The translations under genes were made by a program, and so were the position numbers. This document shows, piece after piece, positions 16,279 through 23,655 of a stretch of 64,000 nucleotides of DNA. The stretch covers positions 126,001-190,000 of IMG/VR virus record IMGVR_UViG_3300031669_000001; one strand, written 5' to 3'. Source of the DNA: a virus. Below the pieces are notes generated by a model. That model saw only the letters and a list, made by a program, of their open reading frames with translations. It had not been told where the DNA came from and searched no databases. Position 1 is the stretch's first letter; each line of letters begins with the position of its first letter.

Positions 16279-17232
16279 ATGAGTTATAAAGTAACTATCG
16301 TGAGTGGAAAAGATGCTGTTTGGTTCGAAGCCTCTGCGCCGATAACAGAAAGCAGAAGTGCAAATTATACAGGTCACGACATTATTCACTTGCCAACAGA
16401 TATTTGGGCTTATAAGAATACTACAGCTCGTTCATTCCAAATAACAGCGAAGATTGTATCAAGAAATGCCGATGAAGCAAAAGCAAATTCTCGTTATCTA
16501 GATTTGATAAGAAGCTGGGTTTTACCAGATTTTGGTAACTCTGGAGCTACACCACCAATCGTAAAATTGTCAGCTTTTTATAACACAAACATTGATAAAG
16601 TTCCATGCATTATCAAATCATATTCTTTTGGTTATCCAGAAGATGTAGATTGGATTTATGCAGGAGCAGAATTGAACGCTGGAACTGGAAGGAATAAAAA
16701 GGTCGGTTCAAGCGCGATGCCTGTCATCATGTCTATAACTGTTGATTTAAGTGAAGCTTACACCCCTGCACAGATAACAGCAAGATACTGGAAGATGAGT
16801 CTTTCAAAAGGTGGTGGGTTTGTTTTAGGCGGAGCAAATGATGATGTAACGTCATCTGGCGGAGGTAAGCAACAGATAGGTGAAGGAACTCTTACACCAA
16901 ACATGATTGACTTGACAGGAGATTCTAGTTTTACAGGCATAGCATCATCTAAATATTCTCACGTAAAATCTTCAGTGAGCGTTGTAGCAAATGGAAATAA
17001 TGCATCTACTTATGGAATAAAAAATAGTCAATCCATAACTAAAGTTGTTGCAGCTACTACACCAACACCAACTACACAAACTACACCTATTTCAACCGGC
17101 ATATTTCCGACAGGATTGTCAGCAACAACACAAAATAATGCATTAAGCACCTTTGGTAGAAATGCATTACCGTCTCAAGCTCCTTCATTCATTACAGACA
17201 CCTTCTTGGCAGTTGGAGAGGGAGGTGCATAA
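16279..17232 (+). CDS. Baseplate tail-tube-cap-like protein (gp48/gp54-type), tentative
   Basis: 317 residues from MSYKVTIVSGKDAVWFEAS; this ATG follows AGGAGAACGTT, so the upstream in-frame codon is not used. The sequence PCIIKSYSFGYPEDVDWI followed by MPVIMSITVDLSEAYTPAQ, a beta-sheet pattern with a conserved proline, recalls the tail-tube-like domain of T4 gp48/gp54. The last 110 residues are Ser/Thr/Asn-rich, low complexity and probably flexible. Position directly before gp53 supports a baseplate inner-tube role. Confidence 0.5.
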   Translation: MSYKVTIVSGKDAVWFEASAPITESRSANYTGHDIIHLPTDIWAYKNTTARSFQITAKIVSRNADEAKANSRYLDLIRSWVLPDFGNSGATPPIVKLSAFYNTNIDKVPCIIKSYSFGYPEDVDWIYAGAELNAGTGRNKKVGSSAMPVIMSITVDLSEAYTPAQITARYWKMSLSKGGGFVLGGANDDVTSSGGGKQQIGEGTLTPNMIDLTGDSSFTGIASSKYSHVKSSVSVVANGNNASTYGIKNSQSITKVVAATTPTPTTQTTPISTGIFPTGLSATTQNNALSTFGRNALPSQAPSFITDTFLAVGEGGA

Positions 17233-17615
17233 TGGCAACTACAACAACTGACAATACTGATCCAACAGTAATCAATTCAACCTATAATTTGAAGAATGGT
17301 AGGTATGTTTTAGGTGGTACTACTGAAGTTTCACCTTCAGCTGTAGAGATGTGGGACGCAAATACTCTCTTATCTGACCCGTCTGACATAGCTTATTATG
17401 TTGAGAAAAAGTATGAAGGTAAACCTCATCTTCTAGGATATGTATTTTATGGCGACATTGGATTGTGGTGGGTTATCTGTCAATTCAATGGAATCATCGA
17501 TCCAATGCAGGAAATAGTGGAGGGTAAACTTCTTATGATCCCCACAATTGAAAGAGTTACGGCCGAGATTTTTACAAACAATACAACAGGTGGAATTCCA
17601 TCTACAAGAATATAA
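17232..17615 (+). CDS. 53: Baseplate wedge protein gp53-like
   Basis: 127 residues, start overlapping the previous stop. Family signature: PSDIAYYVEKKYEGKPHLLGYVFYGDIGLWWVICQFNGIIDPMQEIVEGKLLMIPT, matching the gp53 pattern of tyrosine/tryptophan-rich WWxIxxxNxIxDPxxxIxxGxxLxIP, related to a LysM-like fold. Shorter than T4 gp53 (196). In the T4 baseplate it joins adjacent wedges around the hub. Confidence 0.8.
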   Translation: MATTTTDNTDPTVINSTYNLKNGRYVLGGTTEVSPSAVEMWDANTLLSDPSDIAYYVEKKYEGKPHLLGYVFYGDIGLWWVICQFNGIIDPMQEIVEGKLLMIPTIERVTAEIFTNNTTGGIPSTRI

Positions 17616-19303
17616 TGTCAAAACCTGCAAATCCATTAGACGTTTTTACAACGTACACATATCACTTTGAGTTACACGCAGCTTATGATTGGCAAGATAT
17701 TATCTTGCTTGAGAGCACAGATCAGAATTTATCAACGACTGCAACTTTACAATCAAAAACAACACTGATCAATACTCGGAAGGATGCTCATCAATCGATT
17801 GATGATGTAGTATTTAGCTACATCGGTGGATCAGCAAATCGTAATGGACTGTATGTTCCTGGCGGATCATTAACTCTTAAAGTTGTAGAACCTAACAAGA
17901 TATTCTTTGTAGAAAAGATAGCAAATGCGATGAAAACATACAACGTGTCATCGCTTGGAAGTCTTCATTGGGCGCTAAAGATTTTCTTTGTAGGTAGAAA
18001 AGAAGATAATTCCATCCACACTCTTCCTTACCCTGGAGTTGGAGTTGTAATTCCAATCGCATTTGTAGATATGGATTCTACTTTTACATATCAAGGTGGT
18101 GAATACAATCTAAATTTTGTCACTTTATCAGGATTTGCTGGTGCAGATGATTCAAATGATTCTTTATCAAACTCACTGCTTGCAGGATATTGTAACAAGA
18201 ACATCAGCGTTACAGCGAAGAGTGTTAAAGAAGCCTTCGTTGAACTGGCTAAACAACTCAATAGCAATTATAAAGAGACATATGCAACTGAATTGCTGAA
18301 TGATAAAGGTTCCAGACCTTTAAAATATTACATCAACGTCGATCCAGAGATTGATGGGACTTTGGACCTTAGCGTGGGTGCTGAATCTTTTGCTCCTGGT
18401 GGTTACCTTAAGATGCAATTCGATGCATCTCAAACTATTCTATCTTGGATCTTTCACATTCTAAGAGCAAGCAATTCATTAAATGCGATCGTAGGTAAAT
18501 CATTAGATGCAATTAGAAAAGATGGACAACCAGGTGTAAACATCCTTTCTGTTTATCCTGCTTTCATAGAGACATCAACAGAATGTCAAGTCATCTACAA
18601 CGTTGCATTTTACAAAGGCGATAACACTCAAATAAAAGGCCTCAAGAATAATACCATGGAATTTGATTTCTTATTTTCTGATCCCGGTAAGAACATAGAT
18701 GTCTTATCATTCGACATTCACATGAAATCTGCATTAAATTGGTTCTCTAATAACACTCAGGCTAGCGTTGACGCTGCAGCAAACATATCTTCTACCAACG
18801 TCAAAAATCCTGACTTCACTAAGAACACGTTGGTGCCTAATCAAACTAAAAACACGATATCGACTAGCAACAATACAGTCAGATATCGCATACCTACAAA
18901 GAAAGGCGATCCTGCTTATCTGAATTCATCTCCTCAATCAGAATCATCAGGTCAAATAAAGTATAGAGAAGGTGCTGTTGAAAATGCAAAGTTAATGTTC
19001 AATTCTTTAACCCAAATGCATGGAGCTTTTGACCCAATGTTTACATTTACGATTCGTGGACATTTAGATCTTCTAACCGCAGGTATATTTTTCCCACAGA
19101 ATGAAGTTGGTAAAGCTCAAGACGTGCCATTTGGTATTAGAGCTCCACTTTGGATAAAGGTGAACATCAAATCTCCAAATGATCATAAAAGCCCCTTCTT
19201 CTATACGGGTAGATACAACGTGCTTAGCATTGAAAATCGCTTTAGTCAAGGTCATTTCGTTCAGACACTAGGTGTAATTATGATGAATGAGAGTGGTGTA
19301 TGA
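17615..19303 (+). CDS. Probable baseplate hub protein (gp27-position)
   Basis: 562 residues, beta-rich and Asn/Ser/Thr-heavy. It opens with MSKPANPLDVFTTYTYHFEL and contains PLWIKVNIKSPNDH and FFYTGRYNVLSIENRFSQGHFVQTLGVIMMNE near the end. A C-terminal yxvxxVxhxFxxGxFxqxL pattern is shared by many hub proteins of the gp27/gpD type, where it caps the spike trimer. Located immediately 5' of the gp5-like spike and overlapping it by four bases, as expected for the trimeric hub partner. Assignment is from pattern and context. Confidence 0.6.
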   Translation: MSKPANPLDVFTTYTYHFELHAAYDWQDIILLESTDQNLSTTATLQSKTTLINTRKDAHQSIDDVVFSYIGGSANRNGLYVPGGSLTLKVVEPNKIFFVEKIANAMKTYNVSSLGSLHWALKIFFVGRKEDNSIHTLPYPGVGVVIPIAFVDMDSTFTYQGGEYNLNFVTLSGFAGADDSNDSLSNSLLAGYCNKNISVTAKSVKEAFVELAKQLNSNYKETYATELLNDKGSRPLKYYINVDPEIDGTLDLSVGAESFAPGGYLKMQFDASQTILSWIFHILRASNSLNAIVGKSLDAIRKDGQPGVNILSVYPAFIETSTECQVIYNVAFYKGDNTQIKGLKNNTMEFDFLFSDPGKNIDVLSFDIHMKSALNWFSNNTQASVDAAANISSTNVKNPDFTKNTLVPNQTKNTISTSNNTVRYRIPTKKGDPAYLNSSPQSESSGQIKYREGAVENAKLMFNSLTQMHGAFDPMFTFTIRGHLDLLTAGIFFPQNEVGKAQDVPFGIRAPLWIKVNIKSPNDHKSPFFYTGRYNVLSIENRFSQGHFVQTLGVIMMNESGV

Positions 19304-20736
19304 GGAAAGTTCCAGGACAAACCAACTACAATAGCACCTTAACGCTGTCTTTAGGTATCGTCAAAAACAACGCAGATGCTGCACAGCATGGTAGATTACA
19401 GATCTATATTCCATCGATCGACTCAAAATTTTATACTCTTGATGAACTTCCATGGGCAATGTACATAGCTCCATTCGGTGGAACAACTGCAAACATTAAA
19501 GTAGGTAGATCTAAAAGTCCAATCAAAGGTGTTACATCTTATGGCTTTTGGGCGGTTCCTAAGATAGGCGGACAAGTACTTTGTGGTTTCTTAGAAGGTG
19601 ATCCTAATGTTCGTTTTTGGATGGGTGGAATCTACATGCCTGAATTGAATCGAACTCTTCCACAGTCAATAGACGGTGGATTAACTGAGTTAGATGAGAC
19701 TGGGGTTTATCCTCAAAGCGTTGTAGAATTTCAGCAGGCAAATTTAACTAAAGCCGGGCTTCAACCTGGAAGTATTCACTATAAGACTCGTGGAGGATAT
19801 GAGAGATCAGTTTCTTACCCTTCAAATGGCACCACAAACAAGCCAACTACAAATGGTTATGCACCGAACCCTCTTCAGCCTGAGATTGCAGATCCTCAAA
19901 CTATCTGCTTGACTTCTCCAGGCCGTCATTACTTTGTAATGTCAGACGTAGACGAGTATTGCAGGATCAGACTCAAGACAACAGAAGGATCGCAGATCAT
20001 CTTTGATGACACCAACGAAAGAATCTACATCTCCACAGCTCAAGGTAAAAACTGGGTAGAGCTGGATGAAGGTAATGGAAAGATCTACCTCTACTCTGAT
20101 TCCAAGATCTCGATCCGATCTAAGAATGACATCAACATGTACTCAGATGAGAACATAAACATCGTCGCTAACAAGCGCGTGAACATAAAGTCTGAGACCA
20201 GATCTGTAAATCTAGAAGCTGTCCAAGATGTTAGATTACTGTCAACTCAAGCTGACGTCATGGCAACTGCGTCTCGTGACATTCAGCTTAAGACTACAAA
20301 TGGTCCTAAGGCAGCTCCCGTTTCCGAGAAAGCTCTATGCTCTACTGGAAAGGTAGGCTACATCTATGAGTGGGCGGAAAAAGGTGGATCTAACACTAGC
20401 AGCATCAGATTAGATTCTGCGAATGATGTAACGACGATTGCACAGTTAAATATCAATGTCTCTGCGAAGCAAGGTTTGAACCTTCGTTCAATGTCGTCGA
20501 GTGTTAATGTACAGGGAGCGTCAATCAATTTGAACGCATCATCTGTAGTCAACGTCTTTGGTTCATCGATTGCGCTTCCAGGTTCACCTGTTTCAGCTGA
20601 ACCAGCTGGATCTGCGGCTGCAACCTCGTCGGTCACGGTCACCGACCACATGATTAGACCTGAACATGAGCCTTGGGTTCGAGATGAAGATGAGTCAAAG
20701 TGCAAGACTCCAAGAAATAAGAGCTACCAAGGATGA
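19300..20736 (+). CDS. 5: Baseplate central spike, gp5/VgrG-like, no lysozyme domain
   Basis: 478 residues. An OB-fold domain occupies about 10-125 (LGIVKNNADAAQHGRLQIYIPSID, KIGGQVLCGFLEGDPNVRFWMGG). After a linker, residues about 205-420 form a repeating beta-helix rich in the pattern I-x-I/V-x-S (SDSKISIRSKNDINMYSDENINI). The T4 gp5 lysozyme domain, normally between these, is absent. The C-terminus VRDEDESKCKTPRNKSYQG may hold metal ligands or a tip-binding tail. The protein pierces the outer membrane; wall degradation must come from another protein. Confidence 0.82.
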   Translation: MRKVPGQTNYNSTLTLSLGIVKNNADAAQHGRLQIYIPSIDSKFYTLDELPWAMYIAPFGGTTANIKVGRSKSPIKGVTSYGFWAVPKIGGQVLCGFLEGDPNVRFWMGGIYMPELNRTLPQSIDGGLTELDETGVYPQSVVEFQQANLTKAGLQPGSIHYKTRGGYERSVSYPSNGTTNKPTTNGYAPNPLQPEIADPQTICLTSPGRHYFVMSDVDEYCRIRLKTTEGSQIIFDDTNERIYISTAQGKNWVELDEGNGKIYLYSDSKISIRSKNDINMYSDENINIVANKRVNIKSETRSVNLEAVQDVRLLSTQADVMATASRDIQLKTTNGPKAAPVSEKALCSTGKVGYIYEWAEKGGSNTSSIRLDSANDVTTIAQLNINVSAKQGLNLRSMSSSVNVQGASINLNASSVVNVFGSSIALPGSPVSAEPAGSAAATSSVTVTDHMIRPEHEPWVRDEDESKCKTPRNKSYQG

Positions 20737-21566
20737 GTTGCCTCAGCCAAATACTTCCTACATTTCCTGACATCCAGGTTGGGTTTGCTGGCATCAATCT
20801 TCCTGGGTTACCCACCTTCCCAAAGCCCTTCTATGGAACTGTACTTATTCCCTCGGTAGTTCTACCTCACTGGATCGTTGAACTTCAAAACACCTTCTAT
20901 GCAGGGTTGACTACCCAGATCTTGGCAAAGATCGCTGGGTTGCTAGGGTTGAACTATGCTTCTCTCATCCCAGCGATCCCAGGACTCAGCGTCACGATCC
21001 TCGACTTTATCGCTGGAGACATCGCCAAGATCAAAGCCGCGATCATGGTAGCAGGTCCGGCTTTCACGTCTCTGTTCCCAAAACCACTGTTCGGAATAGT
21101 AAGTGCACCAGACATCGAGATCGCTCACCTGATTCAAGCTACTTATACAACTGCGGTAAAGTCAGTCGTTGACGTCATCACCTCACTAGTCTCAACCGTC
21201 ACCAGCTTCATCAGCAACACCTTTCACGTTTCGATTCCCGGAGTCACTCTCCCTACGTTCCCAACGACGACAGCGATCGTTGCTGCGATCGAAGCTGCGA
21301 TTCCCACGATCCCTAAGATCCCATCTGCTTCATTCATGATGCCTTCATTGACGTTCCCAGGGTTTCCACCGATCACCATTCCTTCATTTGGGGTCATCTA
21401 TGCTCCGGGCATTCAAGCAATCAAGATGGTACCGATGATCATGATCGCGCTAGTCATCGGTTTGCTCAACCCGATCGTATCCTTCGTGAACAGCATCGCT
21501 TCTTACATCGGTGGTTTTACTTGGCCCAAACTTTGTGTTGATCAGAGCGGATTCTCACTAGGCTAA
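20733..21566 (+). CDS. Hydrophobic triple-repeat protein behind the spike
   Basis: 277 residues, overlapping the gp5-like stop as ATGA. It is strikingly rich in Pro, Ile, Phe, Ala and Thr, with several long hydrophobic helices. A unit of the type P-x-P/S-[FL]-[FY]-G-x-[VI]-x-x-[PA]-x-[VI]-x-[LA] occurs three times: KPFYGTVLIPSVVLP (about residue 32), KPLFGIVSAPDIEIAH (about 117) and PSFGVIYAPGIQAIKM (about 221). This suggests triplication of a membrane-interacting or tube-lining module. It might be a protein ejected with the spike to cross the inner membrane. Not recognised in T4. Base composition is GC-richer than its upstream neighbours. Confidence 0.65.
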   Translation: MSCLSQILPTFPDIQVGFAGINLPGLPTFPKPFYGTVLIPSVVLPHWIVELQNTFYAGLTTQILAKIAGLLGLNYASLIPAIPGLSVTILDFIAGDIAKIKAAIMVAGPAFTSLFPKPLFGIVSAPDIEIAHLIQATYTTAVKSVVDVITSLVSTVTSFISNTFHVSIPGVTLPTFPTTTAIVAAIEAAIPTIPKIPSASFMMPSLTFPGFPPITIPSFGVIYAPGIQAIKMVPMIMIALVIGLLNPIVSFVNSIASYIGGFTWPKLCVDQSGFSLG

Positions 21567-21576
21567 CGATCATTAC

Positions 21577-21584
21577 ATTAAATA
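21577..21584 (+). promoter_or_regulatory. Late promoter-like ATTAAATA
   Basis: CATTAAATAGAGATAGATA, two mismatches from the T4 late element, 28 bases before the ATG at 21613. The downstream AGAGATAGA resembles that after the 55178 promoter. Confidence 0.4.
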
Positions 21585-21612
21585 GAGATAGATAACTAAC
21601 TAGGAGTAAAGA

Positions 21613-22012
21613 ATGTTTGCGTTTAAGACTTTTCTATTTGAGAGCATGCTGCTTGAGGACAAGGTAGACTTCATCCTCAAGACGCTTGCTGACTGGTCTG
21701 AGAAGAACCTCCAGTGGTTGGTCAACATGTACATCAAGGGACAGTTCTCTCTTGAGGATAAGGCTCGCATCCTCAACGTCATCACCGACTTCAACAAGGA
21801 GAAGAAGGGTCTCGAGAAGAAGGATCTCAACCAGTACAAGACGATCGATGAGATCGAAACAACCGTCAAGCAACACACCGAGGAGAACCAGAAGAGATCT
21901 CATCGACAAGGACCCAGACCTTCTCAAGAAGTTCGAGAAGCCGACGAACAAGATGAAGCAGCAAGCTCAGTGGGCAACCGATCGCATCAAGCGTCAGAGA
22001 AGAGGCTTCTGA
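21613..22012 (+). pseudogene. Small leader-bearing protein with a +1 frame change near 21890
   Basis: Starts MFAFKTFLFESMLLEDK after TAGGAGTAAAGA. L-F-E-S fits the prohead-protease consensus. The zero frame is convincing to about residue 94 (VKQHTEENQ). The +1 frame then continues as RDLIDKDPDLLKKFEKPTN ... QQAQWATDRIKRQRRGF. That frame has the same biased codon use and stops at 22012 in a TGATG overlap with the next gene. Without a shift the zero frame runs unnaturally (SHRQGPRPSQE) into the next protein as a 302-residue fusion. Explanations are a single-base indel (real or an assembly error) or +1 frameshifting. A shifted product would have 132 residues. Function unknown. Confidence 0.6.
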
Positions 22013-22521
22013 TGAAGCTGAACGAGATCCTCAACGAAGGACTGCTTGACAAGATCAAGCAAAAGCTGGGTGAGTTCAAGGGAAAGGTGATGTCATCGGT
22101 TGAGTCACTGCTCCAACACTTCAAGAAGCACCCAGATGAGAGGCTGACGACGATCGAGACGTTCAAGGTCAAGGAGATCTCAAAGTCCTACGAGTCTCGG
22201 GTTGACACCGGAGCAGCGATCTGTGCGTTTCATGCTGAGGATATCGAAATTGATAAGGACAAAGGGGAAGTTTCATTTAAGCATGCAGGGACAACTTACA
22301 AGTTAAAGATGACTAGAATCAGAAACACGAAGAGCGCTAGCGGCGTAACTGATAGACCAGTTGTAAAGCTATCTTATGTTTGGAACAAAAAGACTTACAG
22401 TGGTATAGATACAAGTCTCATAGATCGCTCAAAGTTGAAGTTTAAGATCTTGGTAGGACGTAACTTAATAGCTGAGTTAAAGCTTCCAGTCTACGTTGCA
22501 GACAATGACGAGAAAGAATAA
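22012..22521 (+). CDS. RimB-type (COG4067) aspartyl-protease-like protein with capsid-targeting-like leader
   Basis: 169 residues. The ATG lies 8 bases after GAGG in a TGATG overlap. N-terminus MKLNEILNEG contains L-N-E-G, a gp21-type cleavage pattern. The C-terminal domain (about 50-169) has the retropepsin-like signature SRVDTGAAICAFHAEDI (DTG 65-67, His74). Later comes DRPVVKLSYV and LKFKILVGRNLI, the order seen in RimB proteins. RimB homologues cleave glutamate tails added by RimK. A related domain ends the RimK-like protein at 47506-49002. GC content drops sharply near 22240, inside the gene. Its late position suggests a virion component; substrate unknown. Confidence 0.75.
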   Translation: MKLNEILNEGLLDKIKQKLGEFKGKVMSSVESLLQHFKKHPDERLTTIETFKVKEISKSYESRVDTGAAICAFHAEDIEIDKDKGEVSFKHAGTTYKLKMTRIRNTKSASGVTDRPVVKLSYVWNKKTYSGIDTSLIDRSKLKFKILVGRNLIAELKLPVYVADNDEKE

Positions 22522-22901
22522 TGGCATCCATCAAAACATTCTACAAAGGATTTTCAACTCGTAATTATGAGGAGAAAGGTGGCACGTTTGATCTCTACAA
22601 TTTGGACTGCGTGAAGGAAGATCTATTGAATGAAATCTTTACAGAACGCGGTACTAGGTTGTACATGCCAACGTTCGGTACTCGCATACCAACTCTCACT
22701 TTTGAACCAAACGACGCAGAAACGATGGATGTAATTCGTGAAGATATTACAACAGTCATTGATAATGATCCACGCTTAATCTTGCAAGCTCTGTCAATTG
22801 AACAGATACCTAACAGTTACTCGTTGATAGCAGTTGCAAAGATAACATACCTAGAATTTAACGTTACGTCTGATCTCTACATCGAGATCAATTCGAGATG
22901 A
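22521..22901 (+). CDS. 25: Baseplate wedge protein gp25
   Basis: 126 residues, start overlapping the previous stop (TAATG). Strong family pattern: YKGFSTRNYEEKGGTFDLYNLDCVKEDLLNEIFTERGTRLYMPTFGTRIPTL. This is the conserved lysozyme-like but non-catalytic gp25 fold of contractile machines, which clamps wedges and nucleates the sheath. Length matches T4 gp25 (132). Confidence 0.95.
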   Translation: MASIKTFYKGFSTRNYEEKGGTFDLYNLDCVKEDLLNEIFTERGTRLYMPTFGTRIPTLTFEPNDAETMDVIREDITTVIDNDPRLILQALSIEQIPNSYSLIAVAKITYLEFNVTSDLYIEINSR

Positions 22902-22923
22902 TTTTGCACCTAATTTTTTGTAA

Positions 22924-22931
22924 GATAAATA
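22924..22931 (+). promoter_or_regulatory. Late promoter-like GATAAATA just before homing endonuclease
   Basis: GATAAATA ends five bases before the endonuclease ATG. A late start would leave little or no leader, and no Shine-Dalgarno is present. The same arrangement recurs at 27183. Confidence 0.4.
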
Positions 22932-22935
22932 AAAG

Positions 22936-23655
22936 ATGATATTTCAACCTACTTATCTTTACGTTAAACAGCACTCAGTTACCAATTTAAAGTATCTTGG
23001 TAAAACTATCAAGAAAAATCCTGAAAAATATCTTGGATCGGGAAAGTATTGGTCTCCACATCGTAAAAAACATGGTAATCAGCATGTAGAGACTCCCTGG
23101 TATTGCTTGTTTACAGAAGAAGCGGAACTTGTTAAATTTGCGCTAATGATCTCTGCTCAATGGGACATAGTGAATTCAGATGAATGGGCAAATTTGATAC
23201 CTGAAAATGGATTAGATGGTGGTGGAAATGGTGGGGCTTTGAAAGGCAGAAAATTATCTATTGAGCATAAAAAGAAACTTTCAATAGTTGGGCTTGGTCG
23301 TAAGAATTCCTCAGAACATATTGAGAAGACTCGTCAAGGACATCTTGGATCTAAGAGATCGAATAAAACTAAAGAAAACATTAGGCTTGCTTTAAAAGGC
23401 AGAAAATGTTCTCCAATAGCAGTAGAAAAATCTGCAGCCGGACATAGAGGTTTAAAACGTTCTATAGAAGCAATTGAAAAAACAGCTGCTGCTAATAGAG
23501 GTAGAAAACATTCTCCGGAAGCAAAAGTAAAAATAGTTGCAGCTGTTGCAAAATCGAGATTAAAGGTTGTATGTACTCATTGTAAAATTGAAGGCGGAGC
23601 TAATTTGATGAAAAGATGGCATTTTGATAATTGTAAAAATAGAGGTACAAAATGA
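22936..23655 (+). CDS. GIY-YIG homing endonuclease with NUMOD3 repeats (SegE-like)
   Basis: 239 residues. The N-terminal GIY-YIG-like domain reads TYLYVKQHSVTNLKYLGKT with KYLGSGKYWSPHRKKHG, then WDIVNSDEWANLIPENGLDGG. Residues about 105-205 hold four to five NUMOD3-type DNA-binding repeats (GRKLSIEHKKKLS, GRKNSSEHIEKTR, GRKCSPIAVEKSA, GRKHSPEAKVKIV). The end has CTHC ... HFDNC, a possible zinc finger. These are selfish genes that copy themselves into alleles lacking them. It is inserted between gp25 and gp6 and its stop overlaps the gp6 start by four bases. The codon use is more AT-rich than its neighbours. Confidence 0.85.
   Translation: MIFQPTYLYVKQHSVTNLKYLGKTIKKNPEKYLGSGKYWSPHRKKHGNQHVETPWYCLFTEEAELVKFALMISAQWDIVNSDEWANLIPENGLDGGGNGGALKGRKLSIEHKKKLSIVGLGRKNSSEHIEKTRQGHLGSKRSNKTKENIRLALKGRKCSPIAVEKSAAGHRGLKRSIEAIEKTAAANRGRKHSPEAKVKIVAAVAKSRLKVVCTHCKIEGGANLMKRWHFDNCKNRGTK

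Noticed and set aside
21613-22521. A single 302-residue gene
   Set aside because: The middle part is unnatural in the zero frame, the +1 frame carries a better continuation that stops in a TGATG overlap, and an independent ribosome site precedes the ATG at 22012.
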